A model generated the notes under the pieces. That model saw only the letters and a list, made by a program, of their open reading frames with translations, did not search any database and was not told the DNA's origin. Shown here piece after piece: positions 16,478-25,259 of a DNA stretch of 34,774 nucleotides. Both the position numbers and the translations under genes were made by a program. This DNA is from an uncultured Chlorobiaceae bacterium (GTDB lineage: Bacteria; Bacteroidota; Chlorobiia; Chlorobiales; Chlorobiaceae): NCBI GenBank assembly GCA_903887845.1, contig CAISRC010000020.1, forward strand, positions 1 to 34,774. Direction: 5' to 3'. Position 1 is the stretch's first letter; every line of letters begins with the position of its first letter.

Positions 16478-17473
16478 ATGAGCAGTCCCATCCCGGGTTC
16501 CCTTGTCGATACGTTTCACCGACCTATAGATTATGTACGTATAGCCGTCACTGCGCGGTGCAACCTGAGATGCTCCTACTGCATGAGCGAGGCGCATCAA
16601 GAGAGTACCGATGCTCACTCTCAACTGAGCACGCAGGAGATCATGACCATCATCAAGGTGCTTGCCACTCTTGGTGTTACAAAGGTGCGCTTTACCGGCG
16701 GAGAACCTCTTCTGCGCATGGATATTGTAGAATTGGTTCGTGAAGCAAAAAAAATTGCAGGCATAAAAACGGTAAACCTGACAACCAACGGCCTTCTGCT
16801 CGACAGTTTTCTTCCCGGCCTTATTGATGCAGGTCTCGACGCCATAAATTTCAGTATTGACACGCTTGATCGTGAACGATATCATACAATAACAAGGAGA
16901 GACGAATATCGTCGAGTGCGCGACAATCTCGACAACCTTCTTGCAACGGCAGTCATTCCCACAAAACTCAACGTGGTGCTGATGCGGGACATCAATAGCG
17001 ATGAAATTTTGCGATTTGTTGACTTGACCAAAGAGCATGCCGTTACCGTTCGATTTCTGGAGCTGCAACCGTTTGATGACCATCAAATCTGGCGCACCGG
17101 AAAATTTTTCAGCGCCGATAAAATTCAGGAGTTATTAAAAAGTAATTACTCCGGACTCCAGACAATCCAAGGCCACTCAACCCAGTATTTCAGTTATCTC
17201 CTGCCTGATCATAAGGGATCGATTGCCATTATTCCTGCATTCACAAGAAATTTCTGCAGCCAGTGCAACAAGATCCGTCTTACCTCGGACGGGACCATCA
17301 TCAGTTGCCTTTATGATCAAAAGGGGTTGAAGTTGTTGCCACTGCTTCGCAGTCACGCCAGCCATGAAGCAATCGCAGATTTGTTCCGAAAAGCAGTGTC
17401 ACTGAAACCCCTTGATGGAAAGCATTCTGCCAAAGATTCCGGCAGAACAAGTATGTCAGAAATCGGAGGGTAA
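16478..17473 (+). CDS. moaA: GTP 3',8-cyclase (molybdopterin biosynthesis)
   Basis: A radical SAM enzyme that starts molybdenum cofactor synthesis from GTP. Counting from ATG 16478 it is 331 residues, with the N-terminal cluster cysteines C28, C32 and C35 (CNLRCSYC), FTGGEPLLR, and the second cluster motif CSQCNKIRLT..ISC near residue 260. It ends in IGG; the C-terminal Gly-Gly is required in the family. An in-frame ATG at 16418 would add a 20-residue Phe-rich tail lying in the hairpin, which homologues would not be expected to have. No other moa or moe gene is nearby, though ThiF-like 2927-3676 is related to MoeB. Confidence 0.92.
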   Translation: MSSPIPGSLVDTFHRPIDYVRIAVTARCNLRCSYCMSEAHQESTDAHSQLSTQEIMTIIKVLATLGVTKVRFTGGEPLLRMDIVELVREAKKIAGIKTVNLTTNGLLLDSFLPGLIDAGLDAINFSIDTLDRERYHTITRRDEYRRVRDNLDNLLATAVIPTKLNVVLMRDINSDEILRFVDLTKEHAVTVRFLELQPFDDHQIWRTGKFFSADKIQELLKSNYSGLQTIQGHSTQYFSYLLPDHKGSIAIIPAFTRNFCSQCNKIRLTSDGTIISCLYDQKGLKLLPLLRSHASHEAIADLFRKAVSLKPLDGKHSAKDSGRTSMSEIGG

Positions 17474-17734
17474 AAGGCTATTGTAATGATATTGTCAACA
17501 GAAAAGTCAAAACAAATAGTGACGGGGGTTCGGAATAATCATAAGTCAAATGGGTTATCAATGATTTCCTCAGAAAGCTCTTTGTTATGGTCATGAACAC
17601 CTATCCGGATGAAATGCAGGTTCTCTTTGCTGAAAATATTTTCGCCTTTTTCGGTCGCTTGCAGAATGATATGCCCGCTATGGTGACCAAGGTCTTTAGG
17701 AAGATCATTCCATTTCCTGAAAACAAGATTGAGC

Positions 17735-18151
17735 ATGGATACATTTACAGCGCTTGAAGACTATCGACTGCGTGAAAAAATAGAGGAGCTTTTCGCGGTG
17801 AATAATGAGGGGCTTGATGGAGTGCGGCCGCGCACATGGCACCCCGACAATCTGCGGGGAAGGCAGTTCGTGCAGTTTGTCTTGGGGTACCACTGCTTTC
17901 TGACGAAGAAAATCAAGGAAATGCGGGCAGGGCTTGGAAAGAACAAAAGCGCAAAGACCGCAGCGCTTGTCAAGCTCGAAAATAATCTGGACAAGTGGCT
18001 TGAGCAACGATCACTCGCCCAGATTCTGGACTGGTTCGACTGCATTGAGACGACCAACGTTCGAACAGCAATGGAAGACTACCGTTGGTCTACCGAATCA
18101 GTAGCCAGAGACAGGTTGTTCCTGGAATATCTGGGAGTACCCAGGAAATAG
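17735..18151 (+). pseudogene. C-terminal remnant of an IS4/IS1634-type transposase
   Basis: About 138 residues remain. YRLREKIEELF followed by LRGRQFVQFVLGYHCFL matches my memory of the last part of DDE transposases of the IS1634 branch, in which the catalytic glutamate precedes this helix (Y-R-x-x-x-K-I-E-E-x-F). The DDE catalytic core upstream is missing: the 260 bp before it show no transposase reading frame. No terminal inverted repeats were found. Together with the repeats at 18250-18300 it marks an old insertion site between moaA and the protease genes. Confidence 0.6.
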
Positions 18152-18862
18152 TGTACGCTTTATCCTACTTTCAGGTTAAAACAAAGTTCGCCCGCATTCT
18201 TCCGGTGATTCCTGGCTGGTATGGTACTAACGCTAACAAGACGAGGAATCTGTTTCGGTTTAAGGAAGATCCCTCACTGCGTTCGGAATGACTCCAGAGA
18301 GGGAGTTTCTTTGGAAAAAAAGTCAGATTCAGCAAAAGCTCTCTGCAACATCCCTCTCTTGATGCTGAATTTTGACGAAAAGCCTTTCCAGCCTTATTAA
18401 GCAAGGGTAAAAGCTTGTTTCCCTTTAAAAGGGAGAGCTTTTTTGGAAATCAGTTTTTTTATTGGTTTGTAGAAGTAAAAATTGTGAATTGCCTGTTTAT
18501 TTTTACTGGCAACGTTCAAACGAATTACACGACATTAGAGTTTACCATTATTATGCATGAGATACTCTGAATTGCCTGGTTGTCCGATGTAATATTTTCT
18601 GAAAATCGTACAGGCCATCGTTATTTTTTTGTTCCAAGGGCACTTTCAGCAGCAGATTTTACCGTTCTTATTTACAATCAGTTCTGCGGATCTGCCCGTT
18701 TTCATCAAGAGTGTCAGTTTTACAATACATCATTTTTTTACTTCAAGGAGCGAGCCCGATACCGTTTGTGTTGAGGGGAAACCCTGAAAAAAGCAGCAGG
18801 ATTGACTGATCTGACAAAAAAAGCGCAACAGCAATTAATCTTTAACGATAAGGAGGAGTGGC
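18152..18862. other. Gene-poor region with dispersed repeat and terminator
   Basis: No convincing gene. It includes a CCCTC...GAGGG inverted stretch around 18269-18305 containing ACTGCGTTCGGAATGAC, a dispersed genomic repeat often mistranslated as a SERSE-type peptide, and an intrinsic terminator at 18409-18444. A ribosome binding site AAGGAGG at 18850-18856 serves the next gene. A 64-codon frame at 18580-18774 has no support. Confidence 0.5.
18409..18444 (+). terminator. Intrinsic terminator
   Basis: AAAAGCT and TCCCTTT pair with AAAGGGA and AGCTTTTTT around a minimal loop, followed by G. Six T residues end the structure on the plus strand. It would stop transcription coming from moaA and the transposase remnant before the protease gene. 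Confidence 0.6.
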
Positions 18863-20881
18863 ATGGCTGGCTTGAACATCATTCAACTGAAGGCGGACAT
18901 CAAATCCCGTGGACTTACCTGGGAACCCATTGAGTTGCCCGCTGATTCAAAACCGAGGGGGCTGGGGTGGAATCCTGCTCCAGCGGAGGTAACCCGTGCA
19001 GCACTGGAGACATCACAACGGTTGATGGTGACGCGGATGTCGCACCTGTTTCAGCAACCCATGACCCTTGGGAGTGCTCCAAAGACCCTTGGGGGGCCGG
19101 CTGCAACTCCTCCTTATCCGAGCACCTTCGATTGGCGAACACGCGGTGTCATTGGCGGGGTGACCGACCAGGGCTATTGCGGCTCATGCGTCTCCCATGC
19201 CACAACCGGAGTTGTTGGCTCAATGGTCGGCGTTGAGCATGGCGGAGCAAGTGTCCATCTCTCGGAAGCAGATCAGCACTTCTGCTCTTCACACGGCCCG
19301 AATTGTCACGGATGGAACAACGGCGATGCTCTGAACCAGATCAAGACCCGCGGCGTTGTCAGTGATTCGGATTTTCCCTATATGACCGCCTTTGACTCTC
19401 CGCCTGTCGGCGATCCGGCTGATGTTCCCGATCATCTCTGGATTGCACACTGCCGTGCGGTTGCTGAACGGAACCGCAAGATCTACCAGATTACCGAAAT
19501 TTCTGCCTGGACCGGCAATGACCGCAAAACCTATATTGCCAATATCGGTCCGCTTGCCTGTGGTTATACCGTTTATGAGGATTTCCGGGATCATTACGGC
19601 GGAGGTGTCTATCGTCATGTTTCCGGCGGTGTTTGTGGTGGCCATGCTGTGATGGTAATCGGATACTCGGACGATGAAAATTGCTGGATCTGCCGAAACA
19701 GTTGGGGTGCTGGTTTCGGTGGCGCTGCCCATGCGGATGGAACCGGTGCCGGCTACTTCAAGATAGGTTATGGCGAGTGCAATATTGATGGCGAAGCTTT
19801 TTACGGGGCACAGGGTGTCATTGCTCCGGCAAACAGAAACTGGGGAGGCTGGTGGCCGGTTGCCGGTGGTGCGGCTGCTTCGGACTCGTCAGTTTTTGGT
19901 GTCTCACGCAGTCCCAACAAACTCGATATCTTTACCTCTGGAACCGATCACGGCACCTACACGGCAGCATGGCAACCGGGCGACACCGCATGGCGTGGCT
20001 GGTGGCGTGTGCAGGGCGGCGTTACAGCGCCGGGGACTTCAATTACGGCAGTTTCGCGCAGCGCTGATCATCTCGATATTTTCTGTGTGGGTACCGACCA
20101 TCGCGTCTACACGGCGGCCTGGCAGCATGGTGACACCTCATGGCGTGGCTGGTGGCCGGTTGCCGGTGGCGTAGCAGCTCCCGGAACATCGGTCTTTGGC
20201 GTCTCACGCAGTGCTGACCATCTCGACATTTTCTGCGTGGGCACCGATCATGGCACCTATACGGCGGCCTGGCAGCCGGGCGACACTTCCTGGCGCGGCT
20301 GGTGGCGTGTGCAGGGCGGCGTTACTGCACCGAACACATCCATTACGGCAGTTTCACGTAATACCGACAAGCTCGATATTTTCTGCGTGGGTACCGACCA
20401 GCGCATCTATACGGCGGCCTGGCAGGCGGGTGATACATCATGGCGCGGCTGGTGGCCTGTTGCCGGTGGCGTTGCGGCCCCTGGAACATCGGTCTTTGGC
20501 GTATCACGCGCTCCTGACAAGCTCGATATTTTCGCAGTCGGTACGGACATGCATGTCTATACTGCAGCATGGCAGGCGGGTGATACATCATGGCGTGGCT
20601 GGTGGCCGGTTGGCCATTTCAAGGTGGCCCCCGGAACCTCAATTCATGCTGTTTCACGCGGCCCCAACAAGCTCGATATTTTTGCTGTTGGCCAGGATGG
20701 CGGCATCTATTCAGCGGCATGGCAGGCGGGCGACACCGCATGGCGGGGCTGGTGGCGTATTCTTGGTGGCGCAGCCGCACCAAATACGATGGTGACGGCG
20801 GTTGTGCGGAGCGCTGACCATCTTGATATTTTTGCGGTTGGCACCGATCATCATATCTACACGGCTGCCTGGCAACCGTAG
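18863..20881 (+). CDS. Papain-family (C1A) cysteine protease with seven-unit beta-propeller
   Basis: A 672-residue protein. Residues 1-85 are a short propeptide-like region with two related RGL-W-P segments (16-21, 32-38). Residues about 88-320 are a C1A peptidase with Q103, catalytic C109 (GYCGSCVSHA, Val where Trp is usual after Cys), H261 (GGHAVMVIGY) and N279 (CRNSWGAGFG). Residues 330-672 are seven repeats of exactly 50 residues, each with WW, then LDIF, VGTD and YTAAWQ, resembling beta-propeller lectins of the PLL/fucose-lectin type. There is no signal peptide or membrane segment, so it is either cytoplasmic or exported by an unusual route. A strong AAGGAGG site precedes the ATG. The next gene encodes a likely inhibitor. 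Confidence 0.88.
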   Translation: MAGLNIIQLKADIKSRGLTWEPIELPADSKPRGLGWNPAPAEVTRAALETSQRLMVTRMSHLFQQPMTLGSAPKTLGGPAATPPYPSTFDWRTRGVIGGVTDQGYCGSCVSHATTGVVGSMVGVEHGGASVHLSEADQHFCSSHGPNCHGWNNGDALNQIKTRGVVSDSDFPYMTAFDSPPVGDPADVPDHLWIAHCRAVAERNRKIYQITEISAWTGNDRKTYIANIGPLACGYTVYEDFRDHYGGGVYRHVSGGVCGGHAVMVIGYSDDENCWICRNSWGAGFGGAAHADGTGAGYFKIGYGECNIDGEAFYGAQGVIAPANRNWGGWWPVAGGAAASDSSVFGVSRSPNKLDIFTSGTDHGTYTAAWQPGDTAWRGWWRVQGGVTAPGTSITAVSRSADHLDIFCVGTDHRVYTAAWQHGDTSWRGWWPVAGGVAAPGTSVFGVSRSADHLDIFCVGTDHGTYTAAWQPGDTSWRGWWRVQGGVTAPNTSITAVSRNTDKLDIFCVGTDQRIYTAAWQAGDTSWRGWWPVAGGVAAPGTSVFGVSRAPDKLDIFAVGTDMHVYTAAWQAGDTSWRGWWPVGHFKVAPGTSIHAVSRGPNKLDIFAVGQDGGIYSAAWQAGDTAWRGWWRILGGAAAPNTMVTAVVRSADHLDIFAVGTDHHIYTAAWQP

Positions 20882-20921
20882 TATTGGCTCAAGAAAACCG
20901 AACCTGAGGAGTGAAGATTAC

Positions 20922-21221
20922 ATGGCTGAAATCAATCCAATAGTTGTCATGGGTGTTGCCGGCAAAGTTGTTGATTTGCCTGTAGCACAAGGCCCGGCGA
21001 CCGGGTATAGCTGGGTGCTTGATCTTCCTCCGGGTGTGGTTCGTGTTGAGGATGCGCCAGCCAAACAGAGTGATCATGGAAAGCTTCTGGGTGCATCCGC
21101 AAGCGGCGCGATGCGTGTGGTTGCACCCAAAGGTAATTTTCGGCTGACAGCTCGCCTTGTTCGACCCTGGGAGCCGGGCAATCCTGCAGCAACCATGCTT
21201 ATTGATCTGGTTATTGGTTGA
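20922..21221 (+). CDS. Chagasin-like (I42) cysteine protease inhibitor
   Basis: A 99-residue protein with the three loop motifs of the chagasin/amoebiasin family, which plug the active site of papain-like proteases: GPATGYSW (24-31; family NPTTGY.W), a small Gly/Ser/Ala loop GASASG (57-62; family G.GG) and RPWEP (81-85). It has no signal peptide. It begins 40 bp after the protease stop with a good GAGGAG ribosome binding site, so the two are almost surely one transcript. The likely role is to keep the neighbour protease inactive inside the producing cell (inference). A longer in-frame start inside the protease gene is rejected. Confidence 0.82.
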   Translation: MAEINPIVVMGVAGKVVDLPVAQGPATGYSWVLDLPPGVVRVEDAPAKQSDHGKLLGASASGAMRVVAPKGNFRLTARLVRPWEPGNPAATMLIDLVIG

Positions 21222-21574
21222 GAGGGTTTGCTCCATTATTTCGGACTTTTGCCAGAAATAAGTATAACAAGGAGATAGAGCAACTCACCCCCGGCGGGAG
21301 AGCCTCATTTGGTCATGATTTTTCGGGTTATTTTGTGGATGCGAAAAAAGAGGCGGCAGATTTCCAGAAAATATATCAGCAAATCAAGAAGGATCGCATT
21401 GTGAGTGCTGAACGGAAAGCCCTTTTTGACAAGATAGAACTCGCCAGAAACAATTTTGACTACAAAGAGGTTGCCTTGGCAATCCGCGAAAAGCAGCTTG
21501 GCCCCGACCATCCGAACACTCAAGCAGTCCCAAACAACCTCAACGATCTTCTTGACAAAATGAAGAAACCCTGA
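21218..21574 (+). pseudogene. TPR (kinesin-light-chain type) fragment
   Basis: The frame ends with ALAIREKQLGPDHPNTQAVPNNLNDLL, a recognisable kinesin-light-chain-like tetratricopeptide repeat with the second half degraded (AVPNNL for A..NNLA). The preceding 80 residues are helical and charged with no motif I know. The only start is a TTG overlapping the inhibitor stop; there is no ATG until the last codons, although an AAGGAG lies at 21269. Probably the tail of a once larger TPR protein. Confidence 0.45.
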
Positions 21575-21840
21575 ACCCTTCACGGTCGTTTCCTGCGGGG
21601 ACGATAATGTGCTAAGCTGAAGCTCGGCGCTACCGGAAAAATGAATTCATCTCTCCCCGGCATCCGCAAATATCAAAACCCTTGCCTATATTATCACTGG
21701 CATTTCCCGGTACTATCAAGCGATAACTGATCTATGTGCATGAGGCTCTCATCTGCTCTTGTGTCTGAAGTGCAGGGAAAAAAGAGAGTCCTCCTCACCA
21801 TTCGCTGGTCGATGAACTAAACCTCACATTGTTAAAGACT

Positions 21841-23784
21841 ATGGCAGAGATCCAGCCCGAAAACATGAAAGGAACCACGCTCGACATAGCCGCCCAAAAC
21901 CGTGCCCGGCTGAAACAGCTCTTTCCAACCGTCTTTACCGAAACCCGCAACGACAAAGGCGAACTGACCGAGTCCATCGACTTTGAAAAGCTCAAGGCTG
22001 AACTCGGCACTTTCAGCGACACGTTCGAGTCACGCCGTGAGCGTTACGGGATGGAGTGGCCGGATAAAAAAGAGGCACTGCACCTGATCCAGACCATCAG
22101 CTCCGCCACGCTTAAACCCTGCCGTCAGGAGTCAGTGAATTTCGACACCACCGAAAACCTCTTTATCGAAGGCGACAACCTCGAAGTGCTCAAGCTGCTC
22201 CAGACCAGCTACTACGGCAAGGTGAAGATGATCTACATCGACCCGCCCTACAACACCGGCAAAGAGTTCATCTACCCTGATAACTTCAGCGAAAGCCTTG
22301 AAACCTATCTTGATTATGCCGGGCTGATTGATGGAGACGGCAAGAAGTTCAGCACCAACACAGCCAACGAGGGGCGCTTTCATACCAAGTGGCTGAATAT
22401 GATGTACCCACGTCTCTATCTGGCACGGAATCTGTTGCGTGATGATGGCGTGATCTTTATCAGTATTGACGACAATGAGGTGAGCAATCTGCGGAAACTG
22501 TGCGATGAGATTTTTGGGGAGGAGAACCAGTTTGGTGTTTTTCTGTGGAAACGCAGACAAAACCCTGATAGCCGCAATCAGTCAAATATATCTCCAGACC
22601 ATGAATATGTAATAGCTTATGCTAAAAATTCGTCAGTTGAGCTTTTAGGGGTTGATATTGATACTGGCAAGTATCAAAACCCTGATAATGATGCAAGAGG
22701 AGCATGGGCAAGTATTGATTTATCCGGGTTGGCCACCAGAGAACAGCGACCAAATTTACACTATGACATTATTGATCCTAACACAGCTATTGCTTATCCT
22801 CCAAACCCTAACAGGGGTTGGTCAAAAAGTAAAGCTGTTGTAACGCAAATGATTACTGAAGGGCGCGTTCTTTTCCCAAAATCCCCTGAAGGCAGACCGC
22901 GTGAGAAAAAATTTTTAAACGATCTAAAATCCGATATTACAGGTTTTTCAACTTGGCTTGATTCAAAAGAAGTTGCTTTTACTACACACGGAACGCGGGA
23001 GTTGACAAAATTATTCGATAACAAAATTTTCGATTTTCCTAAACCTTCCAGCTTAATCAAGCTACTGATAAAACAAACAACAGAGACTGACGACTTCATC
23101 CTCGACTTCTTCGCCGGTTCAGCCACCACAGCCCATGCCGTTCTCGACCTGAACAAACAGGACAACGGCAACCGCAAGTTCATCCTCGTCCAGCTCCCTG
23201 AACCCTGCGCACCTGAGAGTGAAGCCTTCAAGGCAGGCTATAAAACCATTGCCGACATCGGCAAGGAGCGTATCCGACGGGTCATCAACAAGCTCAACAC
23301 CGAAGAGGAAGGCAAGCTTGATCTCGACAATGCCGCCAAACAGGATCGCGGCTTCAAGGTGCTGAAGCTCAATAAATCCAACTTCCGCCAGTGGCAGAAG
23401 CTTGAGCCATCAGCGTCGACGGAGCAGATCCTTGATCAGCTCGTGCTGCACATCGACCATATCGACCCCAAGGCAACACCCGAAGAGCTGCTCTATGAAA
23501 TCCTCCTCAAAGCCGGATTTACCCTGACCGGCAGCATCGAAACCAAAACCATCACCGGCAAAAAGCTTTTCTCCGTTTCCGACGGTGCGCTTCTGCTCTG
23601 TCTTGAAGAAAGCGTTACCAAGGAACTGATTGACGTGGTCATTGAGCTTAACCCCCAGCAATTCCTCTGCCTCGACTCCGCCTTCCACGGCAACGATCAG
23701 CTCAAAGCCAACGCCGTGCAAACCTTCAACGCCCACAATATGCAGAAGGAAAAGCACAACCAGATTCTCTTTAAAACAGTATAA
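21841..23784 (+). CDS. mod: Type III restriction-modification system methyltransferase (Mod)
   Basis: Transfers a methyl group from SAM to adenine in an asymmetric site and provides site recognition for the Res subunit. From ATG 21841 it has 647 residues. The catalytic DPPY motif is at 134-137 (IYIDPPYNTG) and the SAM-binding FAGSATTAHAV segment is near 421; this order (DPPY first) is the beta class of type III enzymes. The stretch between them carries the target recognition region. That part is visibly AT-richer than the flanks (22 G+C in 60 at 22981-23040 against 36 in 60 at 23161-23220), suggesting domain replacement. TTG 21829 is an alternative start. A 12-bp gap leads to the next gene. 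Confidence 0.92.
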   Translation: MAEIQPENMKGTTLDIAAQNRARLKQLFPTVFTETRNDKGELTESIDFEKLKAELGTFSDTFESRRERYGMEWPDKKEALHLIQTISSATLKPCRQESVNFDTTENLFIEGDNLEVLKLLQTSYYGKVKMIYIDPPYNTGKEFIYPDNFSESLETYLDYAGLIDGDGKKFSTNTANEGRFHTKWLNMMYPRLYLARNLLRDDGVIFISIDDNEVSNLRKLCDEIFGEENQFGVFLWKRRQNPDSRNQSNISPDHEYVIAYAKNSSVELLGVDIDTGKYQNPDNDARGAWASIDLSGLATREQRPNLHYDIIDPNTAIAYPPNPNRGWSKSKAVVTQMITEGRVLFPKSPEGRPREKKFLNDLKSDITGFSTWLDSKEVAFTTHGTRELTKLFDNKIFDFPKPSSLIKLLIKQTTETDDFILDFFAGSATTAHAVLDLNKQDNGNRKFILVQLPEPCAPESEAFKAGYKTIADIGKERIRRVINKLNTEEEGKLDLDNAAKQDRGFKVLKLNKSNFRQWQKLEPSASTEQILDQLVLHIDHIDPKATPEELLYEILLKAGFTLTGSIETKTITGKKLFSVSDGALLLCLEESVTKELIDVVIELNPQQFLCLDSAFHGNDQLKANAVQTFNAHNMQKEKHNQILFKTV

Positions 23785-23796
23785 GGGAGCGCTACC

Positions 23797-24816
23797 ATGG
23801 CAAAAGATTTAACAGTTTCCAATATAGACCGGCAGAACATCCTCAACAATCCCTACGCCGTTGCTGAAATCCAGAAAAGCATAGGCATAACGGGAATCGA
23901 ATTCAATGGCAAGGTAGTACTGCGTAAAGAGCAAGTAGCCGCTTTTTTTGAAGTTACCCCAAGGACAATAGACAATTATCTGTCGAAATACGAGCCGGAA
24001 CTCAAGGAAAACGGTTACGAGGTTTTGCGCGGTAACTCTTTGAAGAGCTTTAAGTTAACTTTTGAAGAACGGGGTGATAGCGAAACAGATTTCATTACCA
24101 AAACAACTGCGCTGGGAATTTTTGACTTCCGCGCCTTCCTCAATCTGGCAATGCTGATTGCAGAAAGCGAGAAGGCTCGTGTTCTTCGTCAGGTCATGCT
24201 TGATATTGTCATTGACACCATCAACAGCCGGACTGGTGGAGGAACAAAGTATATCAACCAACGAGATGAAGATTTTCTTCTCTCCTACTTTAAGGAAGAG
24301 GACTATCGCAAACAATTCACTGATGCACTGCGGGACTGCGTCGATATGGGGAATTTCAAGTACCCCATGTATACCGACAAAATTTATGTGAGCATTTTTA
24401 AAGAGAATGCAAGGGAGTACCGAAAAATTCTTCAACTGAATGAAAAAGAGAAGGTTAGAGATACTTTTTACAGTGAAATACTTGACCTGATTGCATCTTA
24501 TGAATGTGGTTTTGCCGATCAGCTTCAGCAGAAGCTTCAGCAAAAGGGCAGAAAACTCAGCTTTTTTGAGGTTGATGTTCTTTTTAAGCAGTTTGAATCT
24601 CAGGCTCACTGGAAACCATTGATTGAAAAAGCAAGGGTTAAAATGGCCAGTCGCGATCTTGCCTTTCGTGATGCATTTCACCATCAGTTGACAGAATACA
24701 TGTCCCCGCTCAAGGTTGATGAATTTGAAAAATTTATCAGCGAAAAGAGTCTGGAGCTGGAACAACGCCTTGTCGAAGCCAAAGATGCCATGAAACGCCT
24801 CAAGGAGCGTGAATAA
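23797..24816 (+). CDS. HTH/antirepressor-like partner of a Doc-type protein
   Basis: A 339-residue soluble protein. Residues about 45-75 look like a helix-turn-helix (LRKEQVAAFFEVTPRTIDNYLSKY), and residues about 105-135 (LGIFDFRAFLNLAMLIAESEKARVLRQVMLD) recall RhuM or phage Bro/antirepressor proteins. The C-terminal half is charged and helical, ending in a likely coiled coil (LELEQRLVEAKDAMKRLKERE). It overlaps the next ORF by one base (TAATG). By position it is the probable antitoxin or regulator of the Fic/Doc protein; by sequence alone I cannot prove that. Ribosome binding site AAGGGAG precedes the ATG. Confidence 0.6.
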   Translation: MAKDLTVSNIDRQNILNNPYAVAEIQKSIGITGIEFNGKVVLRKEQVAAFFEVTPRTIDNYLSKYEPELKENGYEVLRGNSLKSFKLTFEERGDSETDFITKTTALGIFDFRAFLNLAMLIAESEKARVLRQVMLDIVIDTINSRTGGGTKYINQRDEDFLLSYFKEEDYRKQFTDALRDCVDMGNFKYPMYTDKIYVSIFKENAREYRKILQLNEKEKVRDTFYSEILDLIASYECGFADQLQQKLQQKGRKLSFFEVDVLFKQFESQAHWKPLIEKARVKMASRDLAFRDAFHHQLTEYMSPLKVDEFEKFISEKSLELEQRLVEAKDAMKRLKERE

Positions 24817-25259
24817 TGCAACTCATTTATATCACAATAGATCAGGCTGTTAGAATCCATGCAAAAACTGTTGAGGTGTCGGGGGGTGGTTCGCATGGTA
24901 TGCTCGACAAGGGCCGTCTTGAAAGCGTCCTTGAACACATCCAGAACGACAGCTACTACCCAACCTTTCTCGACAAAATCACACACCTCTTTTTTTGCGC
25001 GAACAAGTTCCATTGTTTTCAGGACGGCAATAAACGGATTGCCATTACGCTCTCTGCCCAATTCCTGTTATTCAATGGCTACATGTACTGTGTCTCTGAT
25101 TTCATGCGTGAAATGGAAAACATCAGCTATCATCTGGCCGCAGGTAAAATAGACAAAGAGTTTCTCCACGACCTTATTGAGGCGGTTATCAATGAGAGCT
25201 ATGATGAAAACGAAGAGCTGAAACTAAGGCTCTTGAATGCCATTCAGGAAGAATTATGA
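24816..25259 (+). CDS. Doc-type Fic family protein
   Basis: A 147-residue Fic-fold protein. The active loop is H66-C-F-Q-D-G-N-K-R74, where K replaces the second glycine of canonical Fic (HxFxDGNGR). This is the Doc pattern; Doc of phage P1 phosphorylates elongation factor Tu. The GMLDKGRLES segment near residue 28 is the flap-like part of the Doc family. The start overlaps the previous stop (TAATG) and the stop overlaps the res start (ATGA), so the module is translationally coupled into the restriction operon. No obvious inhibitory (S/T)xxxE(G/N) helix was seen within this protein. Confidence 0.85.
   Translation: MQLIYITIDQAVRIHAKTVEVSGGGSHGMLDKGRLESVLEHIQNDSYYPTFLDKITHLFFCANKFHCFQDGNKRIAITLSAQFLLFNGYMYCVSDFMREMENISYHLAAGKIDKEFLHDLIEAVINESYDENEELKLRLLNAIQEEL

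Noticed and set aside
17539-17736. 65-codon minus-strand frame with fairly protein-like content (HIILQATEKGENIF)
   Set aside because: No family recognised, no clear ribosome binding site, and it abuts a transposase remnant; could be a fragment but cannot be supported.
18171-18404. 77-codon minus-strand frame containing SHSERSEGSS
   Set aside because: This peptide string is the usual false translation of a dispersed genomic repeat.
19850-20881. Regularly spaced repeats suggesting a CRISPR array
   Set aside because: The units are 150 nt, in frame and coding for propeller blades of the protease.
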